A DNA stretch of 33,041 bases from Polaribacter sp. (GTDB lineage: Bacteria; Bacteroidota; Bacteroidia; Flavobacteriales; Flavobacteriaceae). Location: assembly GCA_029245665.1 (NCBI GenBank), contig JAQWOW010000168.1:1-33041 (forward strand), given 5' to 3'. The notes under the pieces were generated by a model. That model made no database searches. It saw only the letters and a list, made by a program, of their open reading frames with translations, and was not told the origin of the DNA. Positions 7,968 to 15,635 of this stretch are shown here, one piece after another. Positions within the stretch are counted from its first letter, which is position 1; each line of letters opens with the position of its first letter. The translations under genes and the position numbers were made by a program.

Positions 7968-8738
7968 TTACTTTTTGTAACAGACAGGGAGAATTTCATT
8001 TTTCATTAAGCAAAAACGATCTAGTTCTTTTGAAGAAATTTTTTGTGAATATTCAATTTCATCAACTTTAAACCCCACAGAACGAAGTTTGTCAAAATAA
8101 TCTCTACCATAAACCCTTACGTGGTCATACTGTCCAAATATTTTAGTACGTTCTTCTTTATTTGTAATAGCATCATCTTCAAAGGTTTTTTGTCTTGATA
8201 AATCTTGGGGTATTTGAAAAATGCCAAACCCCTCTTTTTTTAAAACTCTAAATAATTCTTGCATTGCTTTTTTATCATCAACAATATGCTCTAATACATG
8301 ATTGCAAAAAACAACATCAAATGACTGATCTTCAAATGGTAGGTTGCAAATATCCGCCTTTACATCTGCAATAGGAGATTCTAAATCTGAAGTAACGTAG
8401 TCGAGGTTCTTTTGTTTTTTAAAGAGATCTAAAAAACATTGTTCCGGAGCAATGTGTAAAGTTTTTAGTTTTTTTTTGGAAGTAAAAAAAGAAGTTTCAT
8501 TTTTTAAAAACAACCACATTAATCGGTGTCTTTCTAGAGACAGCGTTGATGGAGACAGCGCATTTTTTCGCTGATTTTCATAACCATAGGGTAAAAACCT
8601 ACGAAAAGACTTCCCATCTATTGGATCTGTATAGGTATCTCCTTTTAAAAGGAGCGCAATGATTGGCCTTGCTATGTAGCTAGCTTTTATCAACCAAGGT
8701 CTTGGAATTGTATTTAATATGTATTTAAATAGTAACAC
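7968..8738 (-). CDS. Class I SAM-dependent methyltransferase
   Basis: A 256-residue protein with a methyltransferase type 11-like core: IAPEQCFLDLFKK near 96-108 in place of the usual glycine-rich motif I, DYVTSDLES (113-121), and FDVVFCNHVLEHI (140-152), the hallmark of this group. The start is a GTG at 8738, 6 bp after the map stop. There is no ATG before residue 74, and residues 1-50 (FKYILNTIPRPWL, GKSFRRFLPYGY) look like the conserved N-terminus of flavobacterial relatives. The YGYENQRKNALSP stretch suggests a family in which this segment helps bind substrate. The substrate is unknown. It is the last gene of the gpmI-to-map run. Confidence 0.85.
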   Translation of the reverse strand: MLLFKYILNTIPRPWLIKASYIARPIIALLLKGDTYTDPIDGKSFRRFLPYGYENQRKNALSPSTLSLERHRLMWLFLKNETSFFTSKKKLKTLHIAPEQCFLDLFKKQKNLDYVTSDLESPIADVKADICNLPFEDQSFDVVFCNHVLEHIVDDKKAMQELFRVLKKEGFGIFQIPQDLSRQKTFEDDAITNKEERTKIFGQYDHVRVYGRDYFDKLRSVGFKVDEIEYSQKISSKELDRFCLMKNEILPVCYKK

Positions 8739-8744
8739 AAATTT

Positions 8745-9554
8745 TTATGAATTTGTTCTAAATTCTTCTTCCTCATCAGTAACTATCCCCAGAGCTTCAT
8801 GCACGTATTTGAAGGTAGATAGTAATTCTGGTTTTCCATTAACGATGGCTATATTGTGTTCAAAATGAGCGGAAGGCTTACTATCTAAAGTAGTAATAGT
8901 CCAACCATCATTGTGATGTCTGATTTTATGAGTTCCTAAATTGGTCATTGGCTCTATGGCAACAACCATTCCTTCTGTAAATTTTTTTCCTCTTCCTCTT
9001 TTCCCGTAATTAGGCATTTCTGGGTCTTCATGCATTTCTCTTCCCAATCCGTGTCCTACTAATTCTCGAACAACTCCGTACCCATGGTCTTCTGTAAATT
9101 TTTGAATGGCAAAACCAACATCGCCAACTCGATTGCCAACTTTAAACTCTCGAATGCCAACGTACAAGCTCTCTCTAGTTACCTCTAATAGCTTCTTAGT
9201 TTCTGCTGCAATTTCACCAACAGCAAATGTGTATGCATGATCTCCATAAAAGCCATTTTTTTTAGCCCCACAATCTATAGAAATAATATCTCCTTCTAGT
9301 AGAGGTTTTTTATTTGGAATACCATGTACAACTTGAGAATTAGGACTCATACAAAGTGTATTTGGAAAATCATATAATCCTAAAAATCCAGGAATAGCAC
9401 CTTCTGACCTGATGAAATCTTCTGCAAGTTTGTCTAAATATAAAGTAGAGATTCCAGGTTTTACTTCTTTTGCAAGCATGCCTAATGTCTTAGAAACGAT
9501 TAAAGCACTTTCGCGCATAATTTCTATTTCCTCTCTGTTTTTTATTTGAATCAT
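8745..9554 (-). CDS. map: Type I methionine aminopeptidase
   Basis: Removes the initiator methionine from nascent proteins in the cytoplasm. The 269-residue protein has the pita-bread fold motifs and all five metal ligands: Asp94 (SIDCG), Asp105 (YGDHAYTF), His168 (VGHGLGREMHEDP), Glu201 (VAIEPMTN) and Glu232 (FEHNIAI). His79 (VVHGIP) is the substrate-binding histidine. Like the short bacterial enzymes it lacks the N-terminal zinc-finger extension. A roughly 20-residue tail rich in Glu follows the catalytic core. It lies 56 bp after the HAD gene and 6 bp before the methyltransferase on the same strand. It is expected to be essential unless the genome holds a second copy. Confidence 0.97.
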   Translation of the reverse strand: MIQIKNREEIEIMRESALIVSKTLGMLAKEVKPGISTLYLDKLAEDFIRSEGAIPGFLGLYDFPNTLCMSPNSQVVHGIPNKKPLLEGDIISIDCGAKKNGFYGDHAYTFAVGEIAAETKKLLEVTRESLYVGIREFKVGNRVGDVGFAIQKFTEDHGYGVVRELVGHGLGREMHEDPEMPNYGKRGRGKKFTEGMVVAIEPMTNLGTHKIRHHNDGWTITTLDSKPSAHFEHNIAIVNGKPELLSTFKYVHEALGIVTDEEEEFRTNS

Positions 9555-9610
9555 CTTAAAAAATTGAGCCGTAAAGTTACTACATTTTAGAGAACTAAAA
9601 GAACGATCTA

Positions 9611-10012
9611 TTATTTGAAAAAAGAGAAAAAACCTTTCCTCTTTCTTTGAGGTGGTTCATAGTTTAAAATGAGTTTATAAATAGCTGTCCACCCCAAAAA
9701 ACCGCCAATATTTCGATCGTCAATAAATAAATTTGCATTGATTTTACGACTGTATTTTTCCTCATAATTTTCTTCGGGAAAGCTTTTGTTTACAGCATAA
9801 AATTCGATTCCGTTTTCTTTACAGAAAGCTACGGCTTCTTCCAGTCTTTCGCCACTTCTATAGGTCCACAGAATTAAACGATGTCCTTCAGATTGTAGTT
9901 TTTTTAAGGTTTCAAATGCAAAAATCATAGGTTTTCCCACTTTTGGATATTTATCTTCCACAATGGTGCCGTCAAAATCTACTGCAATAATTAATGAGTT
10001 ATTTGGTATCAT
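9611..10012 (-). CDS. BT0820-like HAD-superfamily phosphatase
   Basis: A small 133-residue cytoplasmic HAD hydrolase without a large cap domain. Motif I is VDFDGTI with nucleophile Asp12 and acid/base Asp14. The ILWTYRSGE segment near 47-55 carries motif II Thr, a Lys-containing segment (AVNKSFPEE) follows, and motif IV is LFIDDRNIGG near 95-104. Family members of this size in Bacteroidota (type BT0820) are phosphatases of small, so far undefined substrates. The ATG overlaps the stop of the upstream thioredoxin-like gene by one base (TAATG). A basic C-terminal patch (PPQRKRKGFFSFFK) ends the protein. Confidence 0.85.
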   Translation of the reverse strand: MIPNNSLIIAVDFDGTIVEDKYPKVGKPMIFAFETLKKLQSEGHRLILWTYRSGERLEEAVAFCKENGIEFYAVNKSFPEENYEEKYSRKINANLFIDDRNIGGFLGWTAIYKLILNYEPPQRKRKGFFSFFK

Positions 10013-10536
10013 TAGTTTTCGTATGAATGTTTATAAGCTTTTTCTGAAACAATTTGTAGCATGTCTTTTTCTAGAGATTCTCTCGCGTATTCTACATATC
10101 TACCAATTTCCTTTCCTTGTTTGTAAAAAATAAAGGTTGGTACTTTTTTGATGTTAAAACCTTTTTGTAAGTTTTTAGGAGTTTTTTTATTTCTATTAAC
10201 GGCTATTAACTCTAAGTCTTTTGTATTGAAACCTATTTGATCTAAGATTTTAAAAAATTGTGGAACTTCTCTCTTGCTGTCACCACACCAAGAACCCATA
10301 AAGCCTTTAATTGTAATTCCTTTTATTTCTTTTTTAAGGGATGCAATCGATGATGAATCTGGTTTGTAGCCTTTGTAATTCTTGTCAAACCACCCTTTAT
10401 ATGGTTCTTGATTGAAAGATTTTCTCTCCGAGAAACCAATTAAATCAATAGTTCTATTTTTTTCCGATGTCACTTTTTGCTTTATCTTACAAGAAGATAG
10501 TGCGATTAGGATAGTAACTAAAAATAGTTTTTTCAT
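10012..10536 (-). CDS. Thioredoxin-like lipoprotein with CGDS motif
   Basis: A 174-residue protein with a lipoprotein signal (lipobox LSSC, Cys16) and a thioredoxin fold. The active-site region is GSWCGDSKREVPQF, with Cys84 but Ser87 where the second redox cysteine of CxxC would be. The cis-proline loop is KVPTF (Pro133). The single-Cys (CxxS) form cannot do ordinary dithiol exchange. It may form mixed disulfides, act as a reductase with an outside thiol, or be a binding module. It follows gpmI by 14 bp and overlaps the HAD gene by one base, but neither suggests a redox partner. It acts at the periplasmic face of a membrane. Confidence 0.82.
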   Translation of the reverse strand: MKKLFLVTILIALSSCKIKQKVTSEKNRTIDLIGFSERKSFNQEPYKGWFDKNYKGYKPDSSSIASLKKEIKGITIKGFMGSWCGDSKREVPQFFKILDQIGFNTKDLELIAVNRNKKTPKNLQKGFNIKKVPTFIFYKQGKEIGRYVEYARESLEKDMLQIVSEKAYKHSYEN

Positions 10537-10550
10537 TTTTAAAGATGAAA

Positions 10551-12068
10551 TTATAATAATGAACTTTGCGTCATTTCTTTGGGTTGTTTTACACCCATTA
10601 AATCTAAAATTGTAGGAGCAATATCTCCTAATATACCATTTTTTATTGTTTTAATTTCTTTATCGATTAGAATAAAAGGTACAGGATTTGTAGTGTGTGC
10701 AGTATGTGGAGATCCATCAGGGTTCATCATTGTTTCACAGTTACCATGATCTGCAATTAGTAGTATGGAGTATCCGTTTTCTAAACCAGTCTCTATAACT
10801 TCTTGAGCACATTTGTCTACAGCTTCACAGGCTTTTATTGCTGCCTCCATAATGCCTGTATGGCCAACCATATCTCCGTTTGCAAAATTCAAACAAACAA
10901 AATCAGCTTCTCCTTTTTCTAAATCTTCGCACAAAGCATCTTTTAATTCAAAGGCACTCATTTCGGGTTTTAAGTCGTAAGTAGCTACTTTTGGTGAGTT
11001 TCTTAGGATTCTAGCTTCTCCTTTAAAAGGGGCTTCTTGTCCACCAGAAAAAAAGAAAGTTACGTGAGGGTACTTTTCGGTTTCTGCAATTCTAATTTGT
11101 TTTTTTCCTGCTTTAGATAATACTTCACCTAAGGTATTTTTAATATTATCTGTATTGTAAATAACATTTACCCCTTTAAAATTCTCGTCATATAAGGTAA
11201 TTGTTGTGAAATAAAGTTCTAATTTTTTCATTCCATATTCTGGAAAATCGTTTTGAGACAGTGCGTTCGTTAATTCTCTACCTCTATCAGTTCTGTAGTT
11301 AAAGAAAAGCACAACATCGCCTTCTTTTATCTGAGATTTTGGAGAGCCATCTTCATTTGCAACAATGATAGATTTATGAAATTCATCTGTAATTCCGGCT
11401 TCATAATTTTTATTCATTTCAGCAATTGGGTCTGTTGTTTTTAAACCAATTCCATTTACAACACCATCATAGGCTTCTTTGACACGTTCCCATCGATTGT
11501 CTCTATCCATTGCATAGTAACGTCCGGTAACAGAGGCTAATTCTCCGGTACTTTCTTTCATGTATTCTTGGATTTCGTTGACAAAATAAGTTCCAGATTT
11601 CGGGTCACAATCACGACCATCTGTGAATGCATGTAAATACACATTCTCTACCTGATTTTCTTTTGCAACATCTAATAATCCTTTTAAATGATTAATATGA
11701 GCATGTATTCCACCATTAGAAAGTAAGCCTAATAAATGAACATCTTTTTGATTCTCTTTTGCATACTTATAGGTGTCTAGTAATACTTTTTCACTGCCAA
11801 GTGTTTTTTCTTTAACCGCTTTGTTTATGCGAGCTAAATTCTGATAGACTATTCTACCAGCACCTAAATTCATGTGGCCAACCTCAGAATTTCCCATTTG
11901 TCCCTCGGGTAACCCAACATGTTCTCCATCGGTTCTTAATTTTGCGTTCGGATATTTAGTATATAAACTATTAATATATGGTGTTTTTGCATTGTAAATA
12001 GCAGAGACTTTTGGATCTTGAGTGATTCCCCAGCCATCTAGAATCATAAGTATAACTTTCTTATTCAT
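10551..12068 (-). CDS. gpmI: 2,3-bisphosphoglycerate-independent phosphoglycerate mutase
   Basis: Glycolysis and gluconeogenesis: interconverts 3- and 2-phosphoglycerate with two Mn ions and a phosphoserine intermediate. The length of 505 residues is normal for this alkaline-phosphatase-superfamily enzyme. The start ILDGWG carries metal ligand Asp11. MGNSEVGHMNLGAGR holds nucleophile Ser61. TDGRDCDPKSG and YYAMDRDNRWERV belong to the phosphotransferase domain. ADHGN with a following HTAHTTNPVP supplies further metal ligands near the C-terminus. It heads a minus-strand run with the thioredoxin-like lipoprotein, HAD protein, map and methyltransferase. A perfect 18-bp AT palindrome lies directly upstream of its ATG. 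Confidence 0.97.
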   Translation of the reverse strand: MNKKVILMILDGWGITQDPKVSAIYNAKTPYINSLYTKYPNAKLRTDGEHVGLPEGQMGNSEVGHMNLGAGRIVYQNLARINKAVKEKTLGSEKVLLDTYKYAKENQKDVHLLGLLSNGGIHAHINHLKGLLDVAKENQVENVYLHAFTDGRDCDPKSGTYFVNEIQEYMKESTGELASVTGRYYAMDRDNRWERVKEAYDGVVNGIGLKTTDPIAEMNKNYEAGITDEFHKSIIVANEDGSPKSQIKEGDVVLFFNYRTDRGRELTNALSQNDFPEYGMKKLELYFTTITLYDENFKGVNVIYNTDNIKNTLGEVLSKAGKKQIRIAETEKYPHVTFFFSGGQEAPFKGEARILRNSPKVATYDLKPEMSAFELKDALCEDLEKGEADFVCLNFANGDMVGHTGIMEAAIKACEAVDKCAQEVIETGLENGYSILLIADHGNCETMMNPDGSPHTAHTTNPVPFILIDKEIKTIKNGILGDIAPTILDLMGVKQPKEMTQSSLL

Positions 12069-12069
12069 T

Positions 12070-12087
12070 ATTTTAATTAATTAAAAT
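12070..12087. repeat. 18-bp perfect palindrome at the gpmI start
   Basis: ATTTTAATTAATTAAAAT is a perfect palindrome beginning 2 bp upstream of the gpmI ATG on the minus strand. It covers the place where a ribosome would enter. It might be an operator or a weak hairpin, or a result of AT-rich composition. The rest of the 268-bp space up to 12336 holds no clear gene or well-formed promoter. Confidence 0.45.
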
Positions 12088-12336
12088 TTAAGAGTAAAAA
12101 TAAGAAAGATTTTTGGCTTGATTTTAATTTTTTTACGAAACCGATAGCGTAGACCCTCTTTCTTAAATATGACGATTAAAGAGTGTTTATAGATATGATT
12201 TTTGGCGTTTAAGATCATTTTTAACAATTGTTTTTTTAATTATGATAACCATATTTAATTGAAGTTTTAACAGCTAAAAAGTGTATATTCATCATTTTAA
12301 TGCGTATTATTGTAAGAATAATTCAATAAAGTTTAG

Positions 12337-14082
12337 ATGATTCTCCATTTTGAATTGAACGAAGTCACTAAAAAATTACCCAAACATTTGCATAAGTTTG
12401 TGGTAAAACAACCTTATGAGGAGTATACGGCTCAAAACCAAGCTGTTTGGCGATATGTAATGAGAATGAATGTAGAATATCTAAGCAGGGTAGCACACAG
12501 GTCATATTTGAGTGGTTTAGAGAAAACAGGTATCTCTTCAGAAAATATCCCTTATTTAGAAGGGATGAATAGAATTTTAAAAGAAATAGGATGGGCTGCT
12601 GTTTCTGTTGATGGTTTTATTCCTCCAAACGCTTTTATGGAATTTCAAGCCTATAATGTCTTGGTAATAGCTTCAGACATAAGAACTATTGATCACATAG
12701 AATATACTCCTGCACCTGACATTATTCATGAAGCTGCAGGTCATGCGCCAATTATTTCTAATCCAGAATATGCAGCATATTTAAGAAGATTCGGAGAAAT
12801 AGGAAGTAAAGCAATTTCATCTTCTAAAGATTATGAGATGTATGAAGCGATCCGGCTTTTATCAATTTTAAAAGAAGACCCACACTCCACAAAGAAAGAG
12901 ATAAAAATTGCTCAAGAGAAAGTTGAGTATCTTCAAAATAACATGGGTGAACTATCGGAGATGGCACAAATTAGAAATTTACATTGGTGGACAGTAGAAT
13001 ATGGTTTGATAGGAACTCTAGGAAATCCAAAGATCTATGGAGCCGGTTTACTTTCCTCAATTGGAGAAAGCACTTGGTGCATGCAAAAACAAGTTAAAAA
13101 ATTGCCCTATACGATTGATACAGCAACTATAAATTTTGACATAACTAAGCCTCAACCACAATTATTTGTAACACCAAATTTTGCTCATTTAAGTCTCGTT
13201 TTAAATGAGTTTGCGAATACGATGGCCATGAGAAAAGGAGGCATAAAAGGTGTTCGAAAATTAATTAATTCAGAAAATTTAGGAACGATCGAATTAACAA
13301 CGGGCATTCAAATTTCTGGTATTTTTACGAAAGTAATTGAACACATGAATAAAGTAGCTTATTTTCAAACAATTGGGCCAACAGCTTTAGCAAATAGGGA
13401 TAAAGAATTAATTAGTCACGGAATAACAAATCATGCAAAAGGTTTTGGAAGTCCTGTTGGAAAGTTAAAAGGAATTAATTTACCAATTGAAGATATGAGT
13501 CCCAGAGACCTAAAAGCATATGGGATATACGAAGGTGAACAGAAAACCTTAGAATTTGAAAGTGGAATCGTTATAAGAGGAAGAGTCATTACGGGAACTA
13601 GAGATTTAAGAGGTAAGATTTTAATTATTTCTTTTGATAATTGTACAGTTACTCATAAGGATGAAATTTTGTTCGAATCAGATTGGGGTATCTATGATAT
13701 GGTCATAGGGAAAGCAGTAGTTTCTGCTTATGCAGGTCCTGCCGATGTTAATTCTTTTCTAGAACTAGGCAAAGTATCAGAAACAAAAACACCTAAAATT
13801 TCCTATTCAAATAAAGAGCAGTTATTAAATAAGCTGTATGCCGAAGTTAAAAATATGCGAGAAGAAAATACTTCAACAAATAAAAAAATAACAGAAATAT
13901 TTAATCAGTTAAAAACTCAATTTCAGTTAGATTGGTTATTGATTTTAGAATTATATGAATTAGCTTTGCAAAATAATTACATGATAAAATCTGCTATTTT
14001 ACAGAAACTTGAACAATTGAAGAACAATAAAAGTTTCACTAGGTTAATTGAAAACGGATTAGTTTTGTGTAAAAAACACTAA
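12337..14082 (+). CDS. Aromatic amino acid hydroxylase, long Bacteroidota form
   Basis: A pterin- and iron-dependent monooxygenase, most probably phenylalanine 4-monooxygenase (Phe to Tyr). The catalytic part covers about residues 25-260. PDIIHEAAGHAPI gives iron ligands His131 and His136, and WWTVEYGLIG gives Glu221. GFIPPNAFMEFQAY (93-106) and STWCMQ (245-250) are typical of the family. The protein has 581 residues, roughly twice a bacterial PhhA, and carries about 300 further residues with no motif I recognise. No ACT domain is seen at the N-terminus. No pterin-4a-carbinolamine dehydratase gene is near. A rhodanese gene follows 39 bp later on the same strand. Tyr or Trp hydroxylation cannot be ruled out. 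Confidence 0.9.
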   Translation: MILHFELNEVTKKLPKHLHKFVVKQPYEEYTAQNQAVWRYVMRMNVEYLSRVAHRSYLSGLEKTGISSENIPYLEGMNRILKEIGWAAVSVDGFIPPNAFMEFQAYNVLVIASDIRTIDHIEYTPAPDIIHEAAGHAPIISNPEYAAYLRRFGEIGSKAISSSKDYEMYEAIRLLSILKEDPHSTKKEIKIAQEKVEYLQNNMGELSEMAQIRNLHWWTVEYGLIGTLGNPKIYGAGLLSSIGESTWCMQKQVKKLPYTIDTATINFDITKPQPQLFVTPNFAHLSLVLNEFANTMAMRKGGIKGVRKLINSENLGTIELTTGIQISGIFTKVIEHMNKVAYFQTIGPTALANRDKELISHGITNHAKGFGSPVGKLKGINLPIEDMSPRDLKAYGIYEGEQKTLEFESGIVIRGRVITGTRDLRGKILIISFDNCTVTHKDEILFESDWGIYDMVIGKAVVSAYAGPADVNSFLELGKVSETKTPKISYSNKEQLLNKLYAEVKNMREENTSTNKKITEIFNQLKTQFQLDWLLILELYELALQNNYMIKSAILQKLEQLKNNKSFTRLIENGLVLCKKH

Positions 14083-14121
14083 AATTGTGTTGGTTTACTT
14101 AACACTTTTAAGAGAAAAAAT

Positions 14122-14406
14122 ATGGGCGAAGAAATTAAAAAATATCTAGAAAAAGGAGCTGTTGTTTTAGATGTAAGAACACAACAAGAATGGGACGAAG
14201 GTCACACAGAAGGTGCAGAACATATTGTTTTAACACTTATTCCTTCAGAAATAGATAAAATTAAATCTTGGAATAAGTCAGTTATAGCTGTTTGTAGAAG
14301 TGGTGGCAGAAGTGGTCAAGCAACCGATTTCTTAAAGAGTAATGGGGTTGATATTATTAACGGAGGTCCTTGGCAAAATGTAGATCAATACGTTGATAAA
14401 TTATAA
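14122..14406 (+). CDS. Single-domain rhodanese-like protein
   Basis: A 94-residue cytoplasmic single-domain sulfurtransferase. DVRTQQEWDEGHTEGAEHI (17-35) is the usual N-terminal signature, and the active-site loop is CRSGGRSG with Cys58 as persulfide carrier. Size and loop resemble GlpE/PspE-type rhodaneses without a signal peptide. It lies 39 bp after the hydroxylase and probably shares its transcript. A weak GTGTT/AACAC inverted repeat between the two genes could cause partial stopping. Donor and acceptor of sulfur are unknown. Confidence 0.9.
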   Translation: MGEEIKKYLEKGAVVLDVRTQQEWDEGHTEGAEHIVLTLIPSEIDKIKSWNKSVIAVCRSGGRSGQATDFLKSNGVDIINGGPWQNVDQYVDKL

Positions 14407-14419
14407 TTATAGAAGCCTT

Positions 14420-14557
14420 TCAACGATTTTTTTTAGGTTTTCTGTAAGCGTAAATTTCTACTAAGTATAGCATCAATAAGGTTCCCATTGACATGGGTTC
14501 AAAATAATTACATGCAATCCTACATTTATATAAAACCGATTCTTTTACTCGCTTCAT
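14420..14557 (-). CDS. Possible 45-residue protein downstream of the GSCFA gene
   Basis: An ATG at 14557 opens a 45-codon frame ending in TGA at 14420. It starts 52 bp after the GSCFA stop on the same strand. The product starts MKRVKESVLYKC, has a hydrophobic stretch MGTLLMLYLVEIYAY (residues 24-38) and ends in the basic tail RKPKKNR, which would suit a tiny membrane-associated protein. I do not recognise it. The frame fills most of an otherwise empty 203-bp gap between convergent genes, and its residue mix looks coding. At this length chance is still possible. Confidence 0.4.
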   Translation of the reverse strand: MKRVKESVLYKCRIACNYFEPMSMGTLLMLYLVEIYAYRKPKKNR

Positions 14558-14609
14558 TTATCGTAAGAAAAGTATGATGATTTTTTATTGATGTTGATAA
14601 AGAACCGTT

Positions 14610-15557
14610 TTAAAAATTAATGAAAGGAAATTGAGTTCTTATCTTTTCTTTTTTACTCTCTAGGTTTTGTAGAAAATTTTGGTGTTTTTCTGAGTTTTTA
14701 TCAAAGGGTTTATGTGCCATTCCTTTTTGAATTAATTCAATTTCTTTCATTATTGACCCTGTGTTTTCCTCAAACCAAGTTTCATTAAATTTTTCCCAAA
14801 TGTAGTTTATTGCAATTTTATTAGGGTGTATCATATCTTCAGAATAAAACCGGTAATCTCTCAATTCATCCATCATAATTTCATAAGAAGGAAAATAAGA
14901 TACATTTTTACAATCAACGATGTTATGTATTGCTGCAATTAAGTGAGATTTACTTTGTGTATTTTCTATAAAACCATCTTTTAAATGTCTGATAGGAGAA
15001 ACGGTAAAAAGAACGTTTATATCTTTATTTATTGATTTTAAAAGAGAAATAATAGTTTTTAAACTTTTATTTATTTCAACAATAGAAAGTAATTCTTTTG
15101 AAAATTTTTTTTGTGGAATTTTATGACAATTTGCAACTACAGCATCTGTTTCTATAGATCGATAAACCCAAGATGTTCCTAGAGTGATTATAATATGAGT
15201 TGCTTTTTTAAGTTTTTTATTTGTTGCCTGAACGGAAGAGTTTAATTTCTTTAAAAGGATTTCTTGATTGGATGAACTTAAATTAGAATGCGCATCAAAA
15301 GAATGCCAACGTTCATCTTGGAAAATTAAATCTTTAGAGACATATTCTTTTTTATTGATTGCATTTGTGATTAGATTTTCTATTGCTTTTGGATGAAATA
15401 AAATTCCGAATGGGTTTTGATGCGTTTGAAATTTAAAATAAGTTAGTTTATTGCCAATATTTTTTGAAAAACAAGAACCTAATAAAACAAGTTTAGAATT
15501 GTAGTTTATCCTGTTTTTTGTTTCTTTTTTTAGTATAATTTTAGTTTGCAGATTCAT
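14610..15557 (-). CDS. GSCFA domain-containing protein
   Basis: A 315-residue protein of the GSCFA family, related to SGNH/GDSL esterases. It holds the name-giving block LVLLGSCFSKN (24-33), in which the Ser after Gly27 corresponds to the SGNH block I serine, then NPFGILFHP (48-56), TLGTSWVY (125-132), TVSPIRH (185-191) and the C-terminal block DMIHPN (241-246), which would carry the Asp/His pair. No signal peptide is seen. The biological substrate of GSCFA proteins is not established, and polysaccharide or glycan deacylation is an inference from the fold. It follows alaS by 78 bp on the same strand, and I recall this gene next to alaS in other flavobacteria. Confidence 0.9.
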   Translation of the reverse strand: MNLQTKIILKKETKNRINYNSKLVLLGSCFSKNIGNKLTYFKFQTHQNPFGILFHPKAIENLITNAINKKEYVSKDLIFQDERWHSFDAHSNLSSSNQEILLKKLNSSVQATNKKLKKATHIIITLGTSWVYRSIETDAVVANCHKIPQKKFSKELLSIVEINKSLKTIISLLKSINKDINVLFTVSPIRHLKDGFIENTQSKSHLIAAIHNIVDCKNVSYFPSYEIMMDELRDYRFYSEDMIHPNKIAINYIWEKFNETWFEENTGSIMKEIELIQKGMAHKPFDKNSEKHQNFLQNLESKKEKIRTQFPFINF

Positions 15558-15635
15558 TTAATAATGTTTTTGAAACCATAAATTAAAGAACTCCTATTAT
15601 GTAGGAAGGTCTTAAGATAAAAAAGGGGATTACAG

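Noticed and set aside
12081..12218. 45-codon minus-strand frame upstream of gpmI
   Set aside because: The product is almost only Lys, Ile, Phe and Arg, and it covers the spacer where the gpmI promoter must lie, so it looks like a composition artefact.
14086..14110. GTGTT/AACAC inverted repeat between hydroxylase and rhodanese genes
   Set aside because: A 5-bp stem with a 9-nt loop is too weak to call as a terminator.
14484..14497. CCCAT/ATGGG hairpin behind the rhodanese gene
   Set aside because: The stem is only 5 bp with no T tract, and it lies inside the possible 45-residue ORF.
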